DNA of 64,000 nt from Vitreoscilla filiformis (lineage in GTDB: Bacteria; Pseudomonadota; Gammaproteobacteria; Burkholderiales; Burkholderiaceae_C). The stretch spans positions 310,001 to 374,000 of the forward strand of contig NZ_CP022423.1 in the NCBI RefSeq assembly GCF_002222655.1, given 5' to 3'. The notes beneath the pieces are model-generated. The model was not told the origin of the DNA, searched no databases, and worked only from the letters and a program-made list of their open reading frames with translations. Below, piece after piece: positions 1 through 9,980 of the stretch (its first letter is position 1; each line of letters opens with the position of its first letter). Position numbers and translations under genes: made by a program.

Positions 1-199
1 CCGGGTTGGCGCAAGGGCTGGACAAGGCTGGGGGTTCGGGCCGGAAAACGGTGGGCAGAAAATCGGCGGGGGCTGCAAAGCTCCCCCACGGAATCAGCGA
101 CAAGGTGAGGGCAAGCGGTGAGCGGGTCAACATCGAACGGCTTTCGAAAGGGGGCTGCCCCCGGTTATCGGTAGAGACGGGGCTGTTGTCAATCCGCAC
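1..199. other. window edge, no gene recognised
   Basis: This stretch lies downstream of the nrdJ stop codon and runs off the window. Open frames cross it, but none carries a recognisable domain and they look like by-products of the high GC content. A gene tail continuing from outside the window cannot be excluded. Confidence 0.3.
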
Positions 200-3100
200 T
201 CAACCACAGGCTCCCACATGGCCGCAGGCCGTACAAAACTCACACCCATCTTTGTGGATGACGCTGGCGTTGCCACACTCGGAGCAACGGGAACCCGGTT
301 GCAGTGCGGGGTCGGTGCCACGCGGAGCGATGGGGGTTGCACTTTGCGGCGTGGGGGGAGCGGCCATCAAGAGCCCAGCTTCGCGCAGCGGGAACCCCGC
401 TTCGTCCAACACCCCCAGCATGACGTAACGATGCACGATGAGCTGCGCCACGTACGCCACCGTGCTGGGCCATGTGCGTTGGCGGGCCTGCCCCGGCACG
501 GGCGCCATGAAGTGCTCCAGCGGCGCCGCCACGGTGAGCAAGGCGCGCAGCTTCAGGCCGATCCACGCCGGGTCGATCACCCGCATGTCCAGCGACAGCA
601 GCCGCGCCAGCCCGTCCAGCGCCTGTGGATAGTGGCCAGATAAACCCAAGGCGCATGGCCGCGTCACCCAACCGTTGGGGGCATCTGGGCTGGGCACGGT
701 CACTTCCTTGAGTGTGAGGGTGAAGTGATCGCCGGTGGCCGGGTTGTCCACATCCACCGCCCAGGCCAGGGTGCCATCGCTGCCGGTGCGGGGCTCGTCG
801 CGGCTGAACAGGGCGTCGAGCATGGGCGTGGGGCTGTCGTCGGCGTCGTGGAAGGTGCCCAGGGTTTCGCAGCGCCAGCGAATCACCGCCGCCGTCGCCG
901 CCACCACGCCCGGAAAGCGCCGACGCTCGCCCATGGGCGGGAAGGCCATCTCGAAGGCGTGGTCGTCGGCCACCGTCGCCAGGGCGTCGAGTTTGAGGCG
1001 CAGCCAGTGCGCGTCGCCGGCGCGCATGTCCATCGACAAGGTTTTGGCCAGGGCGCTCAAGCCACGCGGTTGGTCGGCACCATTGACCCACACTTCAAAC
1101 GGTAAGGTGGCGCCGAACAAACCGGTGTCGGGGCCGGCATCGGCGGGCAGTTCGCCCACGAACAGCGCGAACTCGCCCAAAGGATGCTGAATCAAGTAAC
1201 TCCACGCGGGGTTGCCGCCGGGCAGCTCGGGGCGGCTGGGCCAGCGCAACGAGTTCGGCGCCGGGGTGGGTAGGCGGGACAGGTGCAAACGCGGGTTCAA
1301 CGCCGAAACGGTCGGCGCCGTGGCCGGTGCTGCCGGCGCGGGCGTGGGGCTGACGCTCAACACCGCCCCCAGCACGCTGTTGGGCCGGTACGTGGCCAAC
1401 CCTTTGAGGCCGGCGCGCCAGGCTTGCAGGTAGAGGTCTTGGAAATCGGCGTAAGGGTAGTCGGCTGGGACGTTGACGGTTTTGGAGATGGCCGTATCGA
1501 TGAACGGCGCCACAGCGGCCACCATGTGGGCGTGGGCCTGGGCGCTCATTTCCAGCGCGGTGACGAAGGCGTCGGTCAGCGGGGCGGTATCGCCTTTGAG
1601 GTGGCGGTACAGGCGCCAGGCGTGATCCTCCACCGGATATTCCTTGAAGCGGTTGTCCGGCATGCGCTTTTTGCGCGTGTACGTCCAACTGAACGCGGGT
1701 TCGATGCCGTTGCTGGCGTTGTCGGCAAAGGCCAGGCTGATGGTGCCCGTCGGCGCAATCGACAGCAGATGCGAGTTGCGCAAGCCCTGAGCGCGGATGC
1801 GGGCTTGCAAGGCGTCGGGCAAGCGAGCGGCAAACCCATCGGGGCGCAGATAACCTTCGGCGTTGAACAACGGAAAGGCGCCGCGCTCGGCGGCCAGTTC
1901 GACGCTGGCGGCGTAAGCCGTATCACGCAACACTTGGCTGATGTGGCGGGCCATGGCGCGGGCGGGTTCGGTGTCATAGCGCAGGCCGAGCATCACCAGC
2001 GCATCACCCAGCCCGGTGAACCCCAGGCCGATGCGCCGCTTGTTCGCTGCCTCTTGGCGCTGCTGCGGCAGTGGCCAGACGGTGACATCCAGCACGTTGT
2101 CCAGCATCCGCACTGCCACTTGGGCGACTTCGGCGAAGGCGGCGGCGTCAAACGTCGCGCCGGCCTCGAAGGGGGTGCGCACAAAGTGGGTCAGGTTGAT
2201 GGAGCCGAGGCAGCAGCAGCCGTAGGGCGGGAGGGGTTGTTCGGCGCATTGCCCCGTCACCAAGCCGTTGAAGATGACGGTGTTGCCATCGGGCTGGGTG
2301 GTGTCGAACACGGCCTCGCGCCCGGCGGGTTCGATGCGGGTGATGCGGGTGGTGAACGATGACGCGCTGGCGTCGCCCTCCACGGTCAGCACATGCCCGC
2401 CGTCCTCCGAGCGGATGCGCGACATCACCCCGAAATTGGTCAGCAGCGTTTGAAGCGCTTGCAGCCAGGGCCGATGCGGCGTCGTCAACCGGGCACTCAC
2501 CGGGGCGTCCAGCAGATCGTCCCGCGCAAACACGCCCGTCAAATAGGCTCGCACACAGGCTTCGGTGCCCTGCCACACGGCTTCCGGCACATGCGGCTTG
2601 GCTGTGTCCACAGCGTGCGCCCACGCCCGCCCCAGCTCGGCACTGCCCTGCTCGCCAAACTGCCCTTTGCCACACTGCACCCACAGCTCGTCGCCCTCGC
2701 GCAGTTCGCTGAGTTTAAGTTTGCCGCGCTGGGTGTAGAAATCGTGCCAAGCGGTGGCCTTGATCTCGTGCCCAGCCTCTGTGGTGACCCGAAACACCTC
2801 CGCCTCACGCGCCGTCTGAAACGCTGGCACAGCCGGGCGTGTCACGGTGCCGCGTGGCGCTTGGGGGCCAGTGGTGGGCGCATCGGCCCGTTCCGGCAAA
2901 GCCCGCACATCCACCGTGACCTGCAACGGCGCCCCGGTCGCGCACAAGTCCCCGATGCGCACCAAGCCGTGTTGCGTCGCCAAGCGCGTGTCGGCGGTGA
3001 CGCACGGGTTCGTCGCCGCAATCGTCTCGCAGTAGCCCAGGTTGTTGTCCTGGTTGATGCGATCCAAAAACAGCACCCCCGGCTCGGCGTGGTCGTAGGT

Positions 3101-3907
3101 CGAACGCATGATCTGATCCCACAGCGCCCGCGCCGACACCGTGCGGTACACCCACAACCCGTCCGCCCGCTGGTGAGCACCTTCGGTGCGCAGTTTTTGG
3201 CTCGGCGGGGCTCGGTGCGTCAGTTCGATCTCGGCATCGGTCAGCACGGCGTGCATGAACGCATCCGTCACCCCCACCGAAATGTTGAAGTTGCGCAGGT
3301 CGCCCTCGTCCTTGGCGTGGATGAATTCTTCGATGTCCGGGTGATCGCAACGCAACACGCCCATTTGCGCCCCGCGCCGCGCCCCCGCCGATTCGACCGT
3401 TTCACACGAACGGTCGAACACCCGCATGTAACTCACCGGCCCGGAGGCACTCGATTGTGTCGAGCCCACCCACCCGCCTTTGGGTCGAATGCGCGAAAAG
3501 TCATACCCGACACCGCCACCCCGCCGCATCGTTTCCGCCGCTTCGGTCAGCGCGGTGTAGATGCCCGGGAAGCCCTCTTCCACATGGGAAATCGAATCCC
3601 CCACCGGCTGCACAAAACAGTTGATGAGCGTGGCCGTCAAGTCGGTGCCCGCCGCCGAATTGATGCGCCCTGCCGGCACAAAACCGTGGCGTTGCGCCCA
3701 CAAAAAGCGTTCCTGCCAATGCGCCCGCATCGCCGGATCTTCCGCCTGGGCCAGCGCTTGCGCGACGCGCTCGCGCACCGCTTCCAGCGTCTGTTCGTCG
3801 CCCTTGGCGTATTTTTCCAACAACACCTCCAAGCTGATCGGCTGCGGAGGCAGCGACGACAACGAAGGCGAAACCGGCTCAAAAGCCTCAGCAGGAACGT
3901 GATGCAT
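200..3907 (-). CDS. nrdJ: adenosylcobalamin-dependent (class II) ribonucleotide reductase with intein
   Basis: Reduces ribonucleotides to deoxyribonucleotides using adenosylcobalamin as radical source, so it needs no oxygen. The 1235-residue product carries the family marks: an early redox cysteine (LINCFVQP, near residue 93), the second cysteine and catalytic loop (N-P-C then [11 protein letters not shown]), the phosphate loop [10 protein letters not shown], and a C-terminal TSCPD-like region ending in a CxxC cluster (CSECGN...CEFCTACG). Residues 302-553 are an intein inserted exactly at the catalytic cysteine, so the mature enzyme would be about 983 residues. Position 2 after that cysteine is Ala where most relatives have Gly. 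The gene lies 55 bases downstream of a chorismate lyase-like gene on the same strand. The gap is too short for a cobalamin riboswitch directly in front of nrdJ. Confidence 0.93.
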   Translation of the reverse strand: MHHVPAEAFEPVSPSLSSLPPQPISLEVLLEKYAKGDEQTLEAVRERVAQALAQAEDPAMRAHWQERFLWAQRHGFVPAGRINSAAGTDLTATLINCFVQPVGDSISHVEEGFPGIYTALTEAAETMRRGGGVGYDFSRIRPKGGWVGSTQSSASGPVSYMRVFDRSCETVESAGARRGAQMGVLRCDHPDIEEFIHAKDEGDLRNFNISVGVTDAFMHAVLTDAEIELTHRAPPSQKLRTEGAHQRADGLWVYRTVSARALWDQIMRSTYDHAEPGVLFLDRINQDNNLGYCETIAATNPCVTADTRLATQHGLVRIGDLCATGAPLQVTVDVRALPERADAPTTGPQAPRGTVTRPAVPAFQTAREAEVFRVTTEAGHEIKATAWHDFYTQRGKLKLSELREGDELWVQCGKGQFGEQGSAELGRAWAHAVDTAKPHVPEAVWQGTEACVRAYLTGVFARDDLLDAPVSARLTTPHRPWLQALQTLLTNFGVMSRIRSEDGGHVLTVEGDASASSFTTRITRIEPAGREAVFDTTQPDGNTVIFNGLVTGQCAEQPLPPYGCCCLGSINLTHFVRTPFEAGATFDAAAFAEVAQVAVRMLDNVLDVTVWPLPQQRQEAANKRRIGLGFTGLGDALVMLGLRYDTEPARAMARHISQVLRDTAYAASVELAAERGAFPLFNAEGYLRPDGFAARLPDALQARIRAQGLRNSHLLSIAPTGTISLAFADNASNGIEPAFSWTYTRKKRMPDNRFKEYPVEDHAWRLYRHLKGDTAPLTDAFVTALEMSAQAHAHMVAAVAPFIDTAISKTVNVPADYPYADFQDLYLQAWRAGLKGLATYRPNSVLGAVLSVSPTPAPAAPATAPTVSALNPRLHLSRLPTPAPNSLRWPSRPELPGGNPAWSYLIQHPLGEFALFVGELPADAGPDTGLFGATLPFEVWVNGADQPRGLSALAKTLSMDMRAGDAHWLRLKLDALATVADDHAFEMAFPPMGERRRFPGVVAATAAVIRWRCETLGTFHDADDSPTPMLDALFSRDEPRTGSDGTLAWAVDVDNPATGDHFTLTLKEVTVPSPDAPNGWVTRPCALGLSGHYPQALDGLARLLSLDMRVIDPAWIGLKLRALLTVAAPLEHFMAPVPGQARQRTWPSTVAYVAQLIVHRYVMLGVLDEAGFPLREAGLLMAAPPTPQSATPIAPRGTDPALQPGSRCSECGNASVIHKDGCEFCTACGHVGACG
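2249..3004 (-). other. intein within nrdJ (about 252 residues)
   Basis: The coding frame is interrupted between N-P and C-A-E-Q of the reductase active-site motif. The insert starts with Cys ([20 protein letters not shown], block A), has a block B with the T-x-x-H motif (KATAWHDF) and [15 protein letters not shown], and ends [20 protein letters not shown] before the extein Cys. The C-terminal residue is Gln after Gly instead of the usual His-Asn. The middle ([11 protein letters not shown], then [17 protein letters not shown]) resembles a degraded LAGLIDADG homing endonuclease. N-terminal splicing residues look intact; atypical Gln-ending inteins are known to splice. Activity is inferred only. 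Confidence 0.9.
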
Positions 3908-3962
3908 GGCAATCCGTCAAGGGCAAAAAGTGGAAAAAATCTCCAGAAAGCTGGATGAATCC

Positions 3963-4553
3963 TCAGTATTCTGGCGGAGAAGCCGCGAGCATGCCGCGCC
4001 GGAAGCATTCCGTGATCACCATGGCCGTGCCGCGTTCAGGGACATCGATGGCATAACTGCGCGTCGCCTCCGGGTCGGGCAGCCCGACATGGGCCCACAA
4101 CGCCGGCCACAGCGTTTCGGGGGCCGCCAGGGTGCGGCGCCGAATCCACATGCGCGCCAGCAGGTGGCCAATCGGTGTGCGCCCTTGGGCCAATTCCACT
4201 TGAATGTCGGGGGGCAAGGCCGCTGGCGCCAGCCAAGACAGGTTGTCCATCATGATCTGGCCGTGGGCGTGCAGACTCACCAAGCGCTCGATGAACACCT
4301 CGCCGGGCAACTGCGCCCGCACCAAGGCTGGTGCGGCATCGGCAGGCACCTCGCGCTGCACATGCACCGTCAGCCCGACCGGGCCAGCGGCCACTTCTTC
4401 ACACAGCCGGGTGGCCGAGCCGTCTTGCGCCAACAGCAGCGAAGCCACGCGGCGCGCCCAAGGTCTTTCGGTGGCAGACCAGTCCGACAACAAACGCGCC
4501 CGCGCTCCATTCGACGCAAGCAAGGCCAAATCGGCCGACGGCAACAGCGACAT
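3963..4553 (-). CDS. chorismate pyruvate-lyase-like protein (UbiC/DUF98 family)
   Basis: A 196-residue product that resembles the chorismate lyase fold: a central segment with a conserved Arg before a hydrophobic strand (FIERLVSLHAHGQIMMDN), the LPPDIQVELAQGRTPIGHLL stretch typical of the family, and a C-terminal SYAIDV...MVITECF strand pair. If catalytic, it would remove pyruvate from chorismate to give 4-hydroxybenzoate for ubiquinone. The ubiA prenyltransferase gene that often accompanies ubiC is not next to it. The start is chosen at 4553 because GGAAGG sits at good spacing upstream; a frame open to 4625 exists but would overlap the divergent region. It lies upstream of nrdJ on the same strand. 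Confidence 0.6.
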   Translation of the reverse strand: MSLLPSADLALLASNGARARLLSDWSATERPWARRVASLLLAQDGSATRLCEEVAAGPVGLTVHVQREVPADAAPALVRAQLPGEVFIERLVSLHAHGQIMMDNLSWLAPAALPPDIQVELAQGRTPIGHLLARMWIRRRTLAAPETLWPALWAHVGLPDPEATRSYAIDVPERGTAMVITECFRRGMLAASPPEY

Positions 4554-4704
4554 GCGCACCTTCCAAGCAGAGGGAAAACCCGGAATTTTCGCCCGGCCAC
4601 TCGACAGATCTTGGGCTACAGGCACACTGCGGGATGTGAATCCTCAACCCGTCATCCCCATTCGTACCGAAGCACCCGCCGATTGCCCCACTCAAGGATG
4701 CGAG

Positions 4705-4974
4705 ATGTGTGCTAGCAGCGCCAGCCCACCGACTGCGACGCCGCCGCCTCACGCTCCGCCCCTGTTAGAGGGAGACCCGGCCCAGTTGGCACTCGCCCTG
4801 GCGGGTCTGGAGGAGGTGCTGCCATTCATCCGCCAGCTGCATTGCACCGCTGACGAGGTTTGCCTGACCCTGCATCCGCTGCCGCACTGTGCGGGGGCCC
4901 AGTTGGTGCAGCGTTGTTTCTTGGAACTGCGCCGTCGGCTGCCGGACACGGACATCTACGTCACCCCAAGCTGA
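4705..4974 (+). CDS. small conserved-looking hypothetical protein
   Basis: An 89-residue product with a Pro-rich N-terminus (residues 8-20) followed by a probable helical and strand domain (GLEEVLPFIRQLHCTADEVC, then CFLELRRRLPDTDIYVTPS). No family is recognised. AAGGA lies six bases before the ATG, which supports translation. It is divergent from the chorismate lyase-like gene and convergent with the AcoR-type regulator, ending 15 bases before the latter's stop. Confidence 0.5.
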   Translation: MCASSASPPTATPPPHAPPLLEGDPAQLALALAGLEEVLPFIRQLHCTADEVCLTLHPLPHCAGAQLVQRCFLELRRRLPDTDIYVTPS

Positions 4975-4989
4975 CACACCCGCAGCGCC

Positions 4990-7032
4990 TCACAGCTCAC
5001 GCAGCTTGCGGTACAGCGTGTTGCGGCTGATGCCCAAGCGCCGCGCCGCCTCGGACAAATTGCCCCCCGCCTCGGCCACCACGCGCCGCGTGGTTTCCTG
5101 CTCAACGCGACGCAAATCACACGGGTCGTCGCTCGGCGTGCTGCCAGGGTGACGGCGATTCGGCAGGCGCACCGCCCGCAGATCGTCGGCCAAATCGTCG
5201 GGCAGGTGGGCCCAGTCGATGCGCCATTCGTGCGTTTCCATGAGGGCGCACGCCGTGCGCAGCGCGTTGGCCAGTTGGCGCAGGTTGCCCGGCCAGCGGT
5301 AGGCCGCGAAGCGCTCCAGCAACTCGGGTGTGAGTTGGAGTTGGCCGCTGCGCTCGGGCGCGATGTCGTCCAACAACCGGTCGATCAACGCGGGCAGGTC
5401 GTGGCGCTCGCGCAGCGGGGGCAGCACCAGCGTCAGGCCGTTCAAACGGTAATAGAGGTCTTCGCGGAAACGTCCGGCCTGCATTTCGTCGCGCAGGTTG
5501 CGGTGCGTGGCGCAAATGAGTTGAATGTCCACCGGCACCGGCTTGCCTCCGCCCAGCGGCAGCACTTGGCGCTCTTGCAGCACGCGCAGCAGGCGGCCTT
5601 GCATCGCCAAGGGCATGTCGCCGATTTCATCCAGAAACAGCGTGCCGCCATCGGCTTCGCGGATGCGCCCGGGAGCGCCGTCGCGGCTGGCTCCCGTGAA
5701 GGCGCCGGGGCGGTAGCCGAACAACTCGGCTTCGATGAGGCTTTCAGGCAGCGCCGCACAGTTCACCGCCACCAGCGGGCCGGCCTTGCGTGGGCCACTG
5801 CCGTGAACGGCCCGGGCAAAAATTTCCTTGCCGACGCCGGATTCGCCGTGCAGCAGCAGGGCAATCGGTTTGTCCAGCACGCGCCGGGCGCGTTCCAGGG
5901 CGTTGCGCAGGGTCGGGTCACCCGTGTCGAGGGCCGCCAAAGGGTCGGCGGGTTCGGGGCGGGTCACCGGTGGGGCCTGGTGTTGAAACGCGGCGGCCAC
6001 CGCTGGCGGCACCGTCGCGCCGGGCGCGCCGAATGCGCGGCTGGCTTGGCCGCTGGCCAAGGCACTGAGCGGCGCACGCGGCGTCGCCGGGGGGCTGACG
6101 GTGATGCTTTGCCGGCCCAATTCGAGCCGCATCCACAGCGTTTGGCCTTGGCGGTCGGTGACGGCTTGCGGGTGCGGCTGGCTCTGGCGCAGCGCGCCGG
6201 GGGGCAAGGCCAACAGTTGATCGACGCGAATCGACCCAACATCCGACCAGCGCAAGCCCAGCAGTTTGAGCGCGCTGTCGTTGGCGCCGATCACCCAGCC
6301 GTCTTCGGACAAGGCGAGCAGGCTTTCGGTGAGGGTGGCGATGCCTTCGGGTTGGCGATGCAAACGCAGGCGCAGGCCTTGGCCGTGGCGGGTGTCAAAC
6401 AAGCGGTGTTCGATCATGCGCGCCGCCGAGCGCACCAGCCCCAAGGTGTGGCGGTGGTAGCCGCGATGGTCGCCGGACAAATCCAGCACCCCCAGGATCT
6501 TGCCGCCCGGATCGTGGATCGGCGCGGCGGCGCAGGTGAGAAACCCGTTGCGCTCCAAATAGTGCTCGCCGCCATGCACCACCAGCGCGGTGCCTTCGGC
6601 CAACGCCGTGCCGATGGCGTTGGTGCCGCGCCAGCGCTCGTGCCAATTGGCGCCGGGGCGCAGCGCCACCCGTTCGGCGCGTTGCAGGAATTCAGCGTCA
6701 CCCAAGGTGTGCAGCACCATGCCATCGGCATCGGCCAGGATGACGAGGCTGTCCGTGTCGCGGGTTTGTTCGTGCAGCAGTTCCATGGCTGGGCGGGCGT
6801 GGGCCACCAGCTCGTGGTGCTGCTCCAGCGCCCGCGCCAACTGGCGGGCCGAGGCGTGCGGTGCGCCCGGTGTGCGGCCATTGGGCAACAACCCCGCTTC
6901 GGCGCTGCGCTGCCACGAACGGGCCAGCACCGGCCCGATCAATTCGGCGGAAACCGTGCCGGTGTTGTTCAACTGTTCACGCGCCTGGCGAACCTGGGCC
7001 GGCGACGAAGGAGGTGTCAGGGCGTGATGCAT
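4990..7032 (-). CDS. acoR: sigma-54-dependent transcriptional activator, AcoR type
   Basis: A 680-residue enhancer-binding protein. The N-terminal third holds a GAF-like sensor region with the typical W-x-R-G-T-N-A-I-G-T segment of AcoR relatives. The central AAA+ domain has Walker A GESGVGKE, the sigma-54 contact loop GAFTGA and Walker B GTLFLDEIGDMP. The C-terminus is a Fis-type helix-turn-helix (GGNLSEAARRLGISRNTLYR). It should activate RNA polymerase-sigma54 at the divergent acetaldehyde dehydrogenase gene, in response to acetoin, acetaldehyde or a related signal. The start at 7032 is preferred over an upstream in-frame codon at 7230 because AGGAAG precedes it and homology to the family begins there. 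Confidence 0.85.
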   Translation of the reverse strand: MHHALTPPSSPAQVRQAREQLNNTGTVSAELIGPVLARSWQRSAEAGLLPNGRTPGAPHASARQLARALEQHHELVAHARPAMELLHEQTRDTDSLVILADADGMVLHTLGDAEFLQRAERVALRPGANWHERWRGTNAIGTALAEGTALVVHGGEHYLERNGFLTCAAAPIHDPGGKILGVLDLSGDHRGYHRHTLGLVRSAARMIEHRLFDTRHGQGLRLRLHRQPEGIATLTESLLALSEDGWVIGANDSALKLLGLRWSDVGSIRVDQLLALPPGALRQSQPHPQAVTDRQGQTLWMRLELGRQSITVSPPATPRAPLSALASGQASRAFGAPGATVPPAVAAAFQHQAPPVTRPEPADPLAALDTGDPTLRNALERARRVLDKPIALLLHGESGVGKEIFARAVHGSGPRKAGPLVAVNCAALPESLIEAELFGYRPGAFTGASRDGAPGRIREADGGTLFLDEIGDMPLAMQGRLLRVLQERQVLPLGGGKPVPVDIQLICATHRNLRDEMQAGRFREDLYYRLNGLTLVLPPLRERHDLPALIDRLLDDIAPERSGQLQLTPELLERFAAYRWPGNLRQLANALRTACALMETHEWRIDWAHLPDDLADDLRAVRLPNRRHPGSTPSDDPCDLRRVEQETTRRVVAEAGGNLSEAARRLGISRNTLYRKLREL

Positions 7033-7272
7033 CGGTGTTCTTCCTGAGGGGGTGTTACGCTTTGCCTCACTTATGCAAACCTGTTCATGGGGGTCTTCAC
7101 CACACCCCAGCGTGACAACGGAGCGTTCCAACAGATTTGCCCGGCTTTCTTGTGTTGTTGTGAGACACCGCTGCCCCATGCGGCGGTGGTGATACAGCAG
7201 TTTGCACGAATTGGGCCTGTTTTTCTGCATGATTCAGCCGCTTTGCACACGATCATCCCGACACGGCAAAGC

Positions 7273-7288
7273 TGGCACAGCCTGTGCG
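7273..7288 (+). promoter_or_regulatory. sigma-54 (-24/-12) promoter of the aldehyde dehydrogenase gene
   Basis: TGGCACAGCCTGTGCG keeps the invariant GG-N10-GC spacing and the TGGCAC -24 element. It lies about 82 bases before the dehydrogenase ATG, in the divergent region shared with a sigma-54 activator, which fits its role. The -12 element is TGC without the preferred preceding T. Confidence 0.7.
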
Positions 7289-7369
7289 TTAGAGCAGCTC
7301 GACCCGGCGGGCTTGCACAACCGACCGGGGCCCTACCATCCACCGAACTCGCTCCAGGAGACAAACGCG

Positions 7370-8890
7370 ATGATCTACGCAGCACCCGGTTCTGAAGGCG
7401 CCACGATTCAATACAAGGCCCGCTACGACAACTTCATCGGCGGCAAGTTTGTTGCCCCGCTGGATGGCCAGTACTTCGATGTGATCACCCCGATCAGCGG
7501 CCAGGTCTACACCCAAGCCGCCCGCTCGACCGCTGCCGACGTGGATCTGGCCCTGGATGCCGCCCACGCCGCTGCCGACAAGTGGGGCAAGACCTCGGTG
7601 GCCGAGCGCGCCAACATCCTGCTGAAAATTGCGGATCGCCTTGAGCAAAACCTGGAAAAGCTGGCTTACGCTGAAACCGTGGACAACGGCAAGCCGATCC
7701 GCGAAACGCTGAACGCCGACATCCCGCTGGCTGTGGATCATTTCCGCTACTTCGCCGGCTGCCTGCGTGGCCAAGAAGGCTCGCTGTCGGAAGTGGACGA
7801 AAACACCGTCGCTTACCACTACCACGAGCCGCTGGGCGTGGTTGGCCAGATCATCCCCTGGAACTTCCCGATCCTGATGGCCGCTTGGAAGCTGGCCCCG
7901 GCCCTGGGCGCTGGCAACTGCGTGGTGCTCAAGCCCGCTGAATCGACCCCGATCTCCATCCTGGTGCTGGTCGAACTGATCGCTGACCTGCTGCCGCCGG
8001 GCGTGCTGAACATCGTCAACGGTTTTGGCCGCGAAGCCGGCATGCCGCTGGCCACCAGCAAGCGCATCGCCAAGATCGCCTTCACCGGCTCGACCGCCAC
8101 CGGCAAGGTCATCGCCCAAGCCGCTGCCTCGAACCTGATCCCCGCCACGCTGGAGCTGGGCGGCAAGTCCCCCAACATCTTCTTCGCGGATGTGATGGAC
8201 AAGGACGACAGCTTCCTGGACAAGGCCATCGAAGGTCTGGTGCTGTTCGCCTTCAACCAAGGTGAAGTTTGCACTTGCCCGAGCCGCGCCGTGATTCAAG
8301 AGTCGATCTACGACCGTTTCATGGAACGTGTGCTGCCCCGCGTGGCCGCCATCAAGCAAGGCAACCCGCTGGACACCGACACCATGATCGGCGCCCAAGC
8401 CTCGCAAATGCAGATCGACAAGATCAGCAGCTACCTGGAGTTGGGCAAGCAAGAAGGCGCGCAAGTGCTGATCGGCGGCGCCCGTGCTGAACTGGGTGGC
8501 GATCTGGGTGGTGGTTACTACGTGCAGCCGACGCTGTTCAAGGGCCACAACAAGATGCGCATCTTCCAAGAAGAAATCTTCGGCCCGGTGCTGGCCGTGA
8601 CGACCTTCAAGGACGAAGCCGACGCCCTGGCCATCGCCAACGACACCGTGTACGGTCTGGGCGCTGGCGTGTGGAGCCGCAACGGCAACGTGGCTTACCG
8701 CATGGGCCGCGCCATCAAGGCGGGCCGCGTGTGGACGAACTGCTACCACGCCTACCCGGCGCACGCTGCCTTCGGCGGCTACAAGGAATCGGGCATCGGT
8801 CGCGAAACCCACAAGGTCATGCTGGATCACTACCAACAGACCAAGAACCTGCTGGTCTCCTACAGCGAGAACAAGCTGGGCTTCTTCTGA
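7370..8890 (+). CDS. acoD: acetaldehyde dehydrogenase (AcoD/ExaC-type aldehyde dehydrogenase)
   Basis: NAD-dependent oxidation of acetaldehyde to acetate, typically in acetoin or ethanol catabolism. The 506-residue product has the length of AcoD and the family motifs: LELGGKSPN with the general-base Glu, and the catalytic Cys in [12 protein letters not shown], whose C-x-C form marks the AcoD/ExaC/AldB subgroup. GFGREAG and FTGSTATGK form the coenzyme-binding region. AGGAG precedes the ATG. Regulation by the divergent sigma-54 activator is inferred from the promoter at 7273. A terminator follows at 8915. The substrate could also be another short aliphatic aldehyde. Confidence 0.92.
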   Translation: MIYAAPGSEGATIQYKARYDNFIGGKFVAPLDGQYFDVITPISGQVYTQAARSTAADVDLALDAAHAAADKWGKTSVAERANILLKIADRLEQNLEKLAYAETVDNGKPIRETLNADIPLAVDHFRYFAGCLRGQEGSLSEVDENTVAYHYHEPLGVVGQIIPWNFPILMAAWKLAPALGAGNCVVLKPAESTPISILVLVELIADLLPPGVLNIVNGFGREAGMPLATSKRIAKIAFTGSTATGKVIAQAAASNLIPATLELGGKSPNIFFADVMDKDDSFLDKAIEGLVLFAFNQGEVCTCPSRAVIQESIYDRFMERVLPRVAAIKQGNPLDTDTMIGAQASQMQIDKISSYLELGKQEGAQVLIGGARAELGGDLGGGYYVQPTLFKGHNKMRIFQEEIFGPVLAVTTFKDEADALAIANDTVYGLGAGVWSRNGNVAYRMGRAIKAGRVWTNCYHAYPAHAAFGGYKESGIGRETHKVMLDHYQQTKNLLVSYSENKLGFF

Positions 8891-8914
8891 TCGATTGGGT
8901 TGGATGAGCGAACG

Positions 8915-8940
8915 AAAAGGGCGGGCGACCGCCCTTTTTT
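8915..8940 (+). terminator. rho-independent terminator after the aldehyde dehydrogenase
   Basis: A ten-base-pair stem (AAAAGGGCGG with CCGCCCTTTT) around a GCGA loop, running into a T tract, 25 bases after the dehydrogenase stop codon. Confidence 0.85.
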
Positions 8941-8958
8941 GCGTTTGGCGGAAGGGTT

Positions 8959-9080
8959 CCCCCTCTCCCCAACCCCTCTTCCGCGAGGGGAGAGGGGCTT
9001 GATGTGCGCGCAGGTCTTTGCGCCAGAACACCCGGTTTTGCTCCCTCTCCCCTTGTGGGAGAGGGCTGGGGAGAGGGGGC
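8959..9080. repeat. paired palindromic (REP/BIME-like) element, copy 1
   Basis: Two hairpin units face each other. The first has the CCCCTCTCC / GGAGAGGGG arms at 8959-8999; the second has CCCTCTCCCC...GGGGAGAGGG at 9041-9080. About 41 bases separate them. The same paired element occurs at 15778 and 17267. This copy lies between the dehydrogenase terminator and the DUF779 gene. Confidence 0.85.
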
Positions 9081-9144
9081 GTGCCGGGGCAACATGACAT
9101 GATCGACGCGCCGGAGCGCTGATTGAACAACGAGGAGACACATC

Positions 9145-9522
9145 ATGGTTGAACGGGTCATTCCCACCCCGGCGGCGCAAGCGCTGATCGACACGCTGAA
9201 AAAGCGCCACGGCCCCGATTTGATGTTCTACCAATCGCACGGCTGTTGCGATGGCAGCACGCCAATGTGCTTGAAGGTGGGCGAGATGCCGCTCACGCCG
9301 CAGGATGTGCGCATGGGCGAGCTGGCCGGTGTGCCGTTTTACGCCGCCCGTGCGCAGTACGAATACTTGCAAGGCGGCCAAGTCATCATCGATGCCAAAC
9401 CCGGTGGGCTGGGTACCTTCTCGCTGGAAGACGGCGAGAACATGCACTTCGCCGGCACGCAGCGCCTCTGGACGGACGCAGAATCGGCCTGGTTGCAGGC
9501 GCATCCGCTGCCTGGGTTTTGA
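9145..9522 (+). CDS. DUF779 domain protein
   Basis: The 125-residue product matches the DUF779 family, with the Cys-rich SHGCCDGSTPMC motif near residue 33 and a conserved C-terminal half (GGQVIIDAKPGGLGTFSLED). Members of this family are often found beside AcoD/ExaC-type aldehyde dehydrogenases, as here, so a role linked to that enzyme is likely, but the molecular function is unknown. GAGGAG precedes the ATG. A terminator and a palindromic repeat separate it from the dehydrogenase, so it may have its own promoter. Confidence 0.85.
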   Translation: MVERVIPTPAAQALIDTLKKRHGPDLMFYQSHGCCDGSTPMCLKVGEMPLTPQDVRMGELAGVPFYAARAQYEYLQGGQVIIDAKPGGLGTFSLEDGENMHFAGTQRLWTDAESAWLQAHPLPGF

Positions 9523-9536
9523 GTGTTTCGTCGTTC

Positions 9537-9971
9537 ATGCATCCATCGTCCACCGAACCGTCCGAGCGTTTCCTGCGGGGGCAGGCCACCTTGTCCAGCA
9601 TCCACGGCCATGTGGGTGAAGGCGTGATGCGCGCCCTGCAAGAGATTGCCCCGGACTTTGCCCGCCTCATCATCGAGTTTCCATACGGTGACATCTACGC
9701 ACGCGGCGTGCTGTCCCCACGCGAACGGCAGATCGCCACGATTGCCTCGCTGGCCACGCAAGGCAATGCCCCAACGGAACTCAAAGCCCATCTGCAAGGC
9801 GGCTTGAACGTGGGTTGCACCCGCCAAGAGCTGGTGGAGGTGCTGATGCAAATGGCGGTGTATGCCGGTTTCCCGGCGGCGCTCAATGCGCTGTTCGTCG
9901 CCAAGGAACTGTTCGCGGAACTGGATGCGCAGTGTGAAGCCCAGCACAGCCCAGCGTCCCACGGAGGTTAG
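9537..9971 (+). CDS. carboxymuconolactone decarboxylase family protein
   Basis: The 144-residue product shows the family pattern: LSPRERQIATIASLATQGN, then ELKAHLQGGLNVGCTRQELV, then a helical EVLMQMAVYAGFPAALNAL. The redox C-x-x-C of AhpD-type members is absent, so it is closer to the decarboxylase-like branch than to peroxidases. It starts 14 bases after the DUF779 gene and probably shares its transcript. The substrate is not known; neither the name nor the distant ligAB genes prove a role in aromatic degradation. Confidence 0.8.
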   Translation: MHPSSTEPSERFLRGQATLSSIHGHVGEGVMRALQEIAPDFARLIIEFPYGDIYARGVLSPRERQIATIASLATQGNAPTELKAHLQGGLNVGCTRQELVEVLMQMAVYAGFPAALNALFVAKELFAELDAQCEAQHSPASHGG

Positions 9972-9980
9972 GCCGCGCAC

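Noticed and set aside
1283..2362. A 359-codon plus-strand frame inside nrdJ
   Set aside because: It is antisense to conserved ribonucleotide reductase sequence and has the same low-information composition as other shadow frames.
3908..3962. Cobalamin riboswitch before nrdJ
   Set aside because: The gap is only 55 bases, too short for the aptamer, and no B12-box-like sequence was seen.
8959..9080. CRISPR-like repeats
   Set aside because: The repeats are paired inverted hairpins at three separate sites, not regularly spaced direct repeats, and no cas genes are present.
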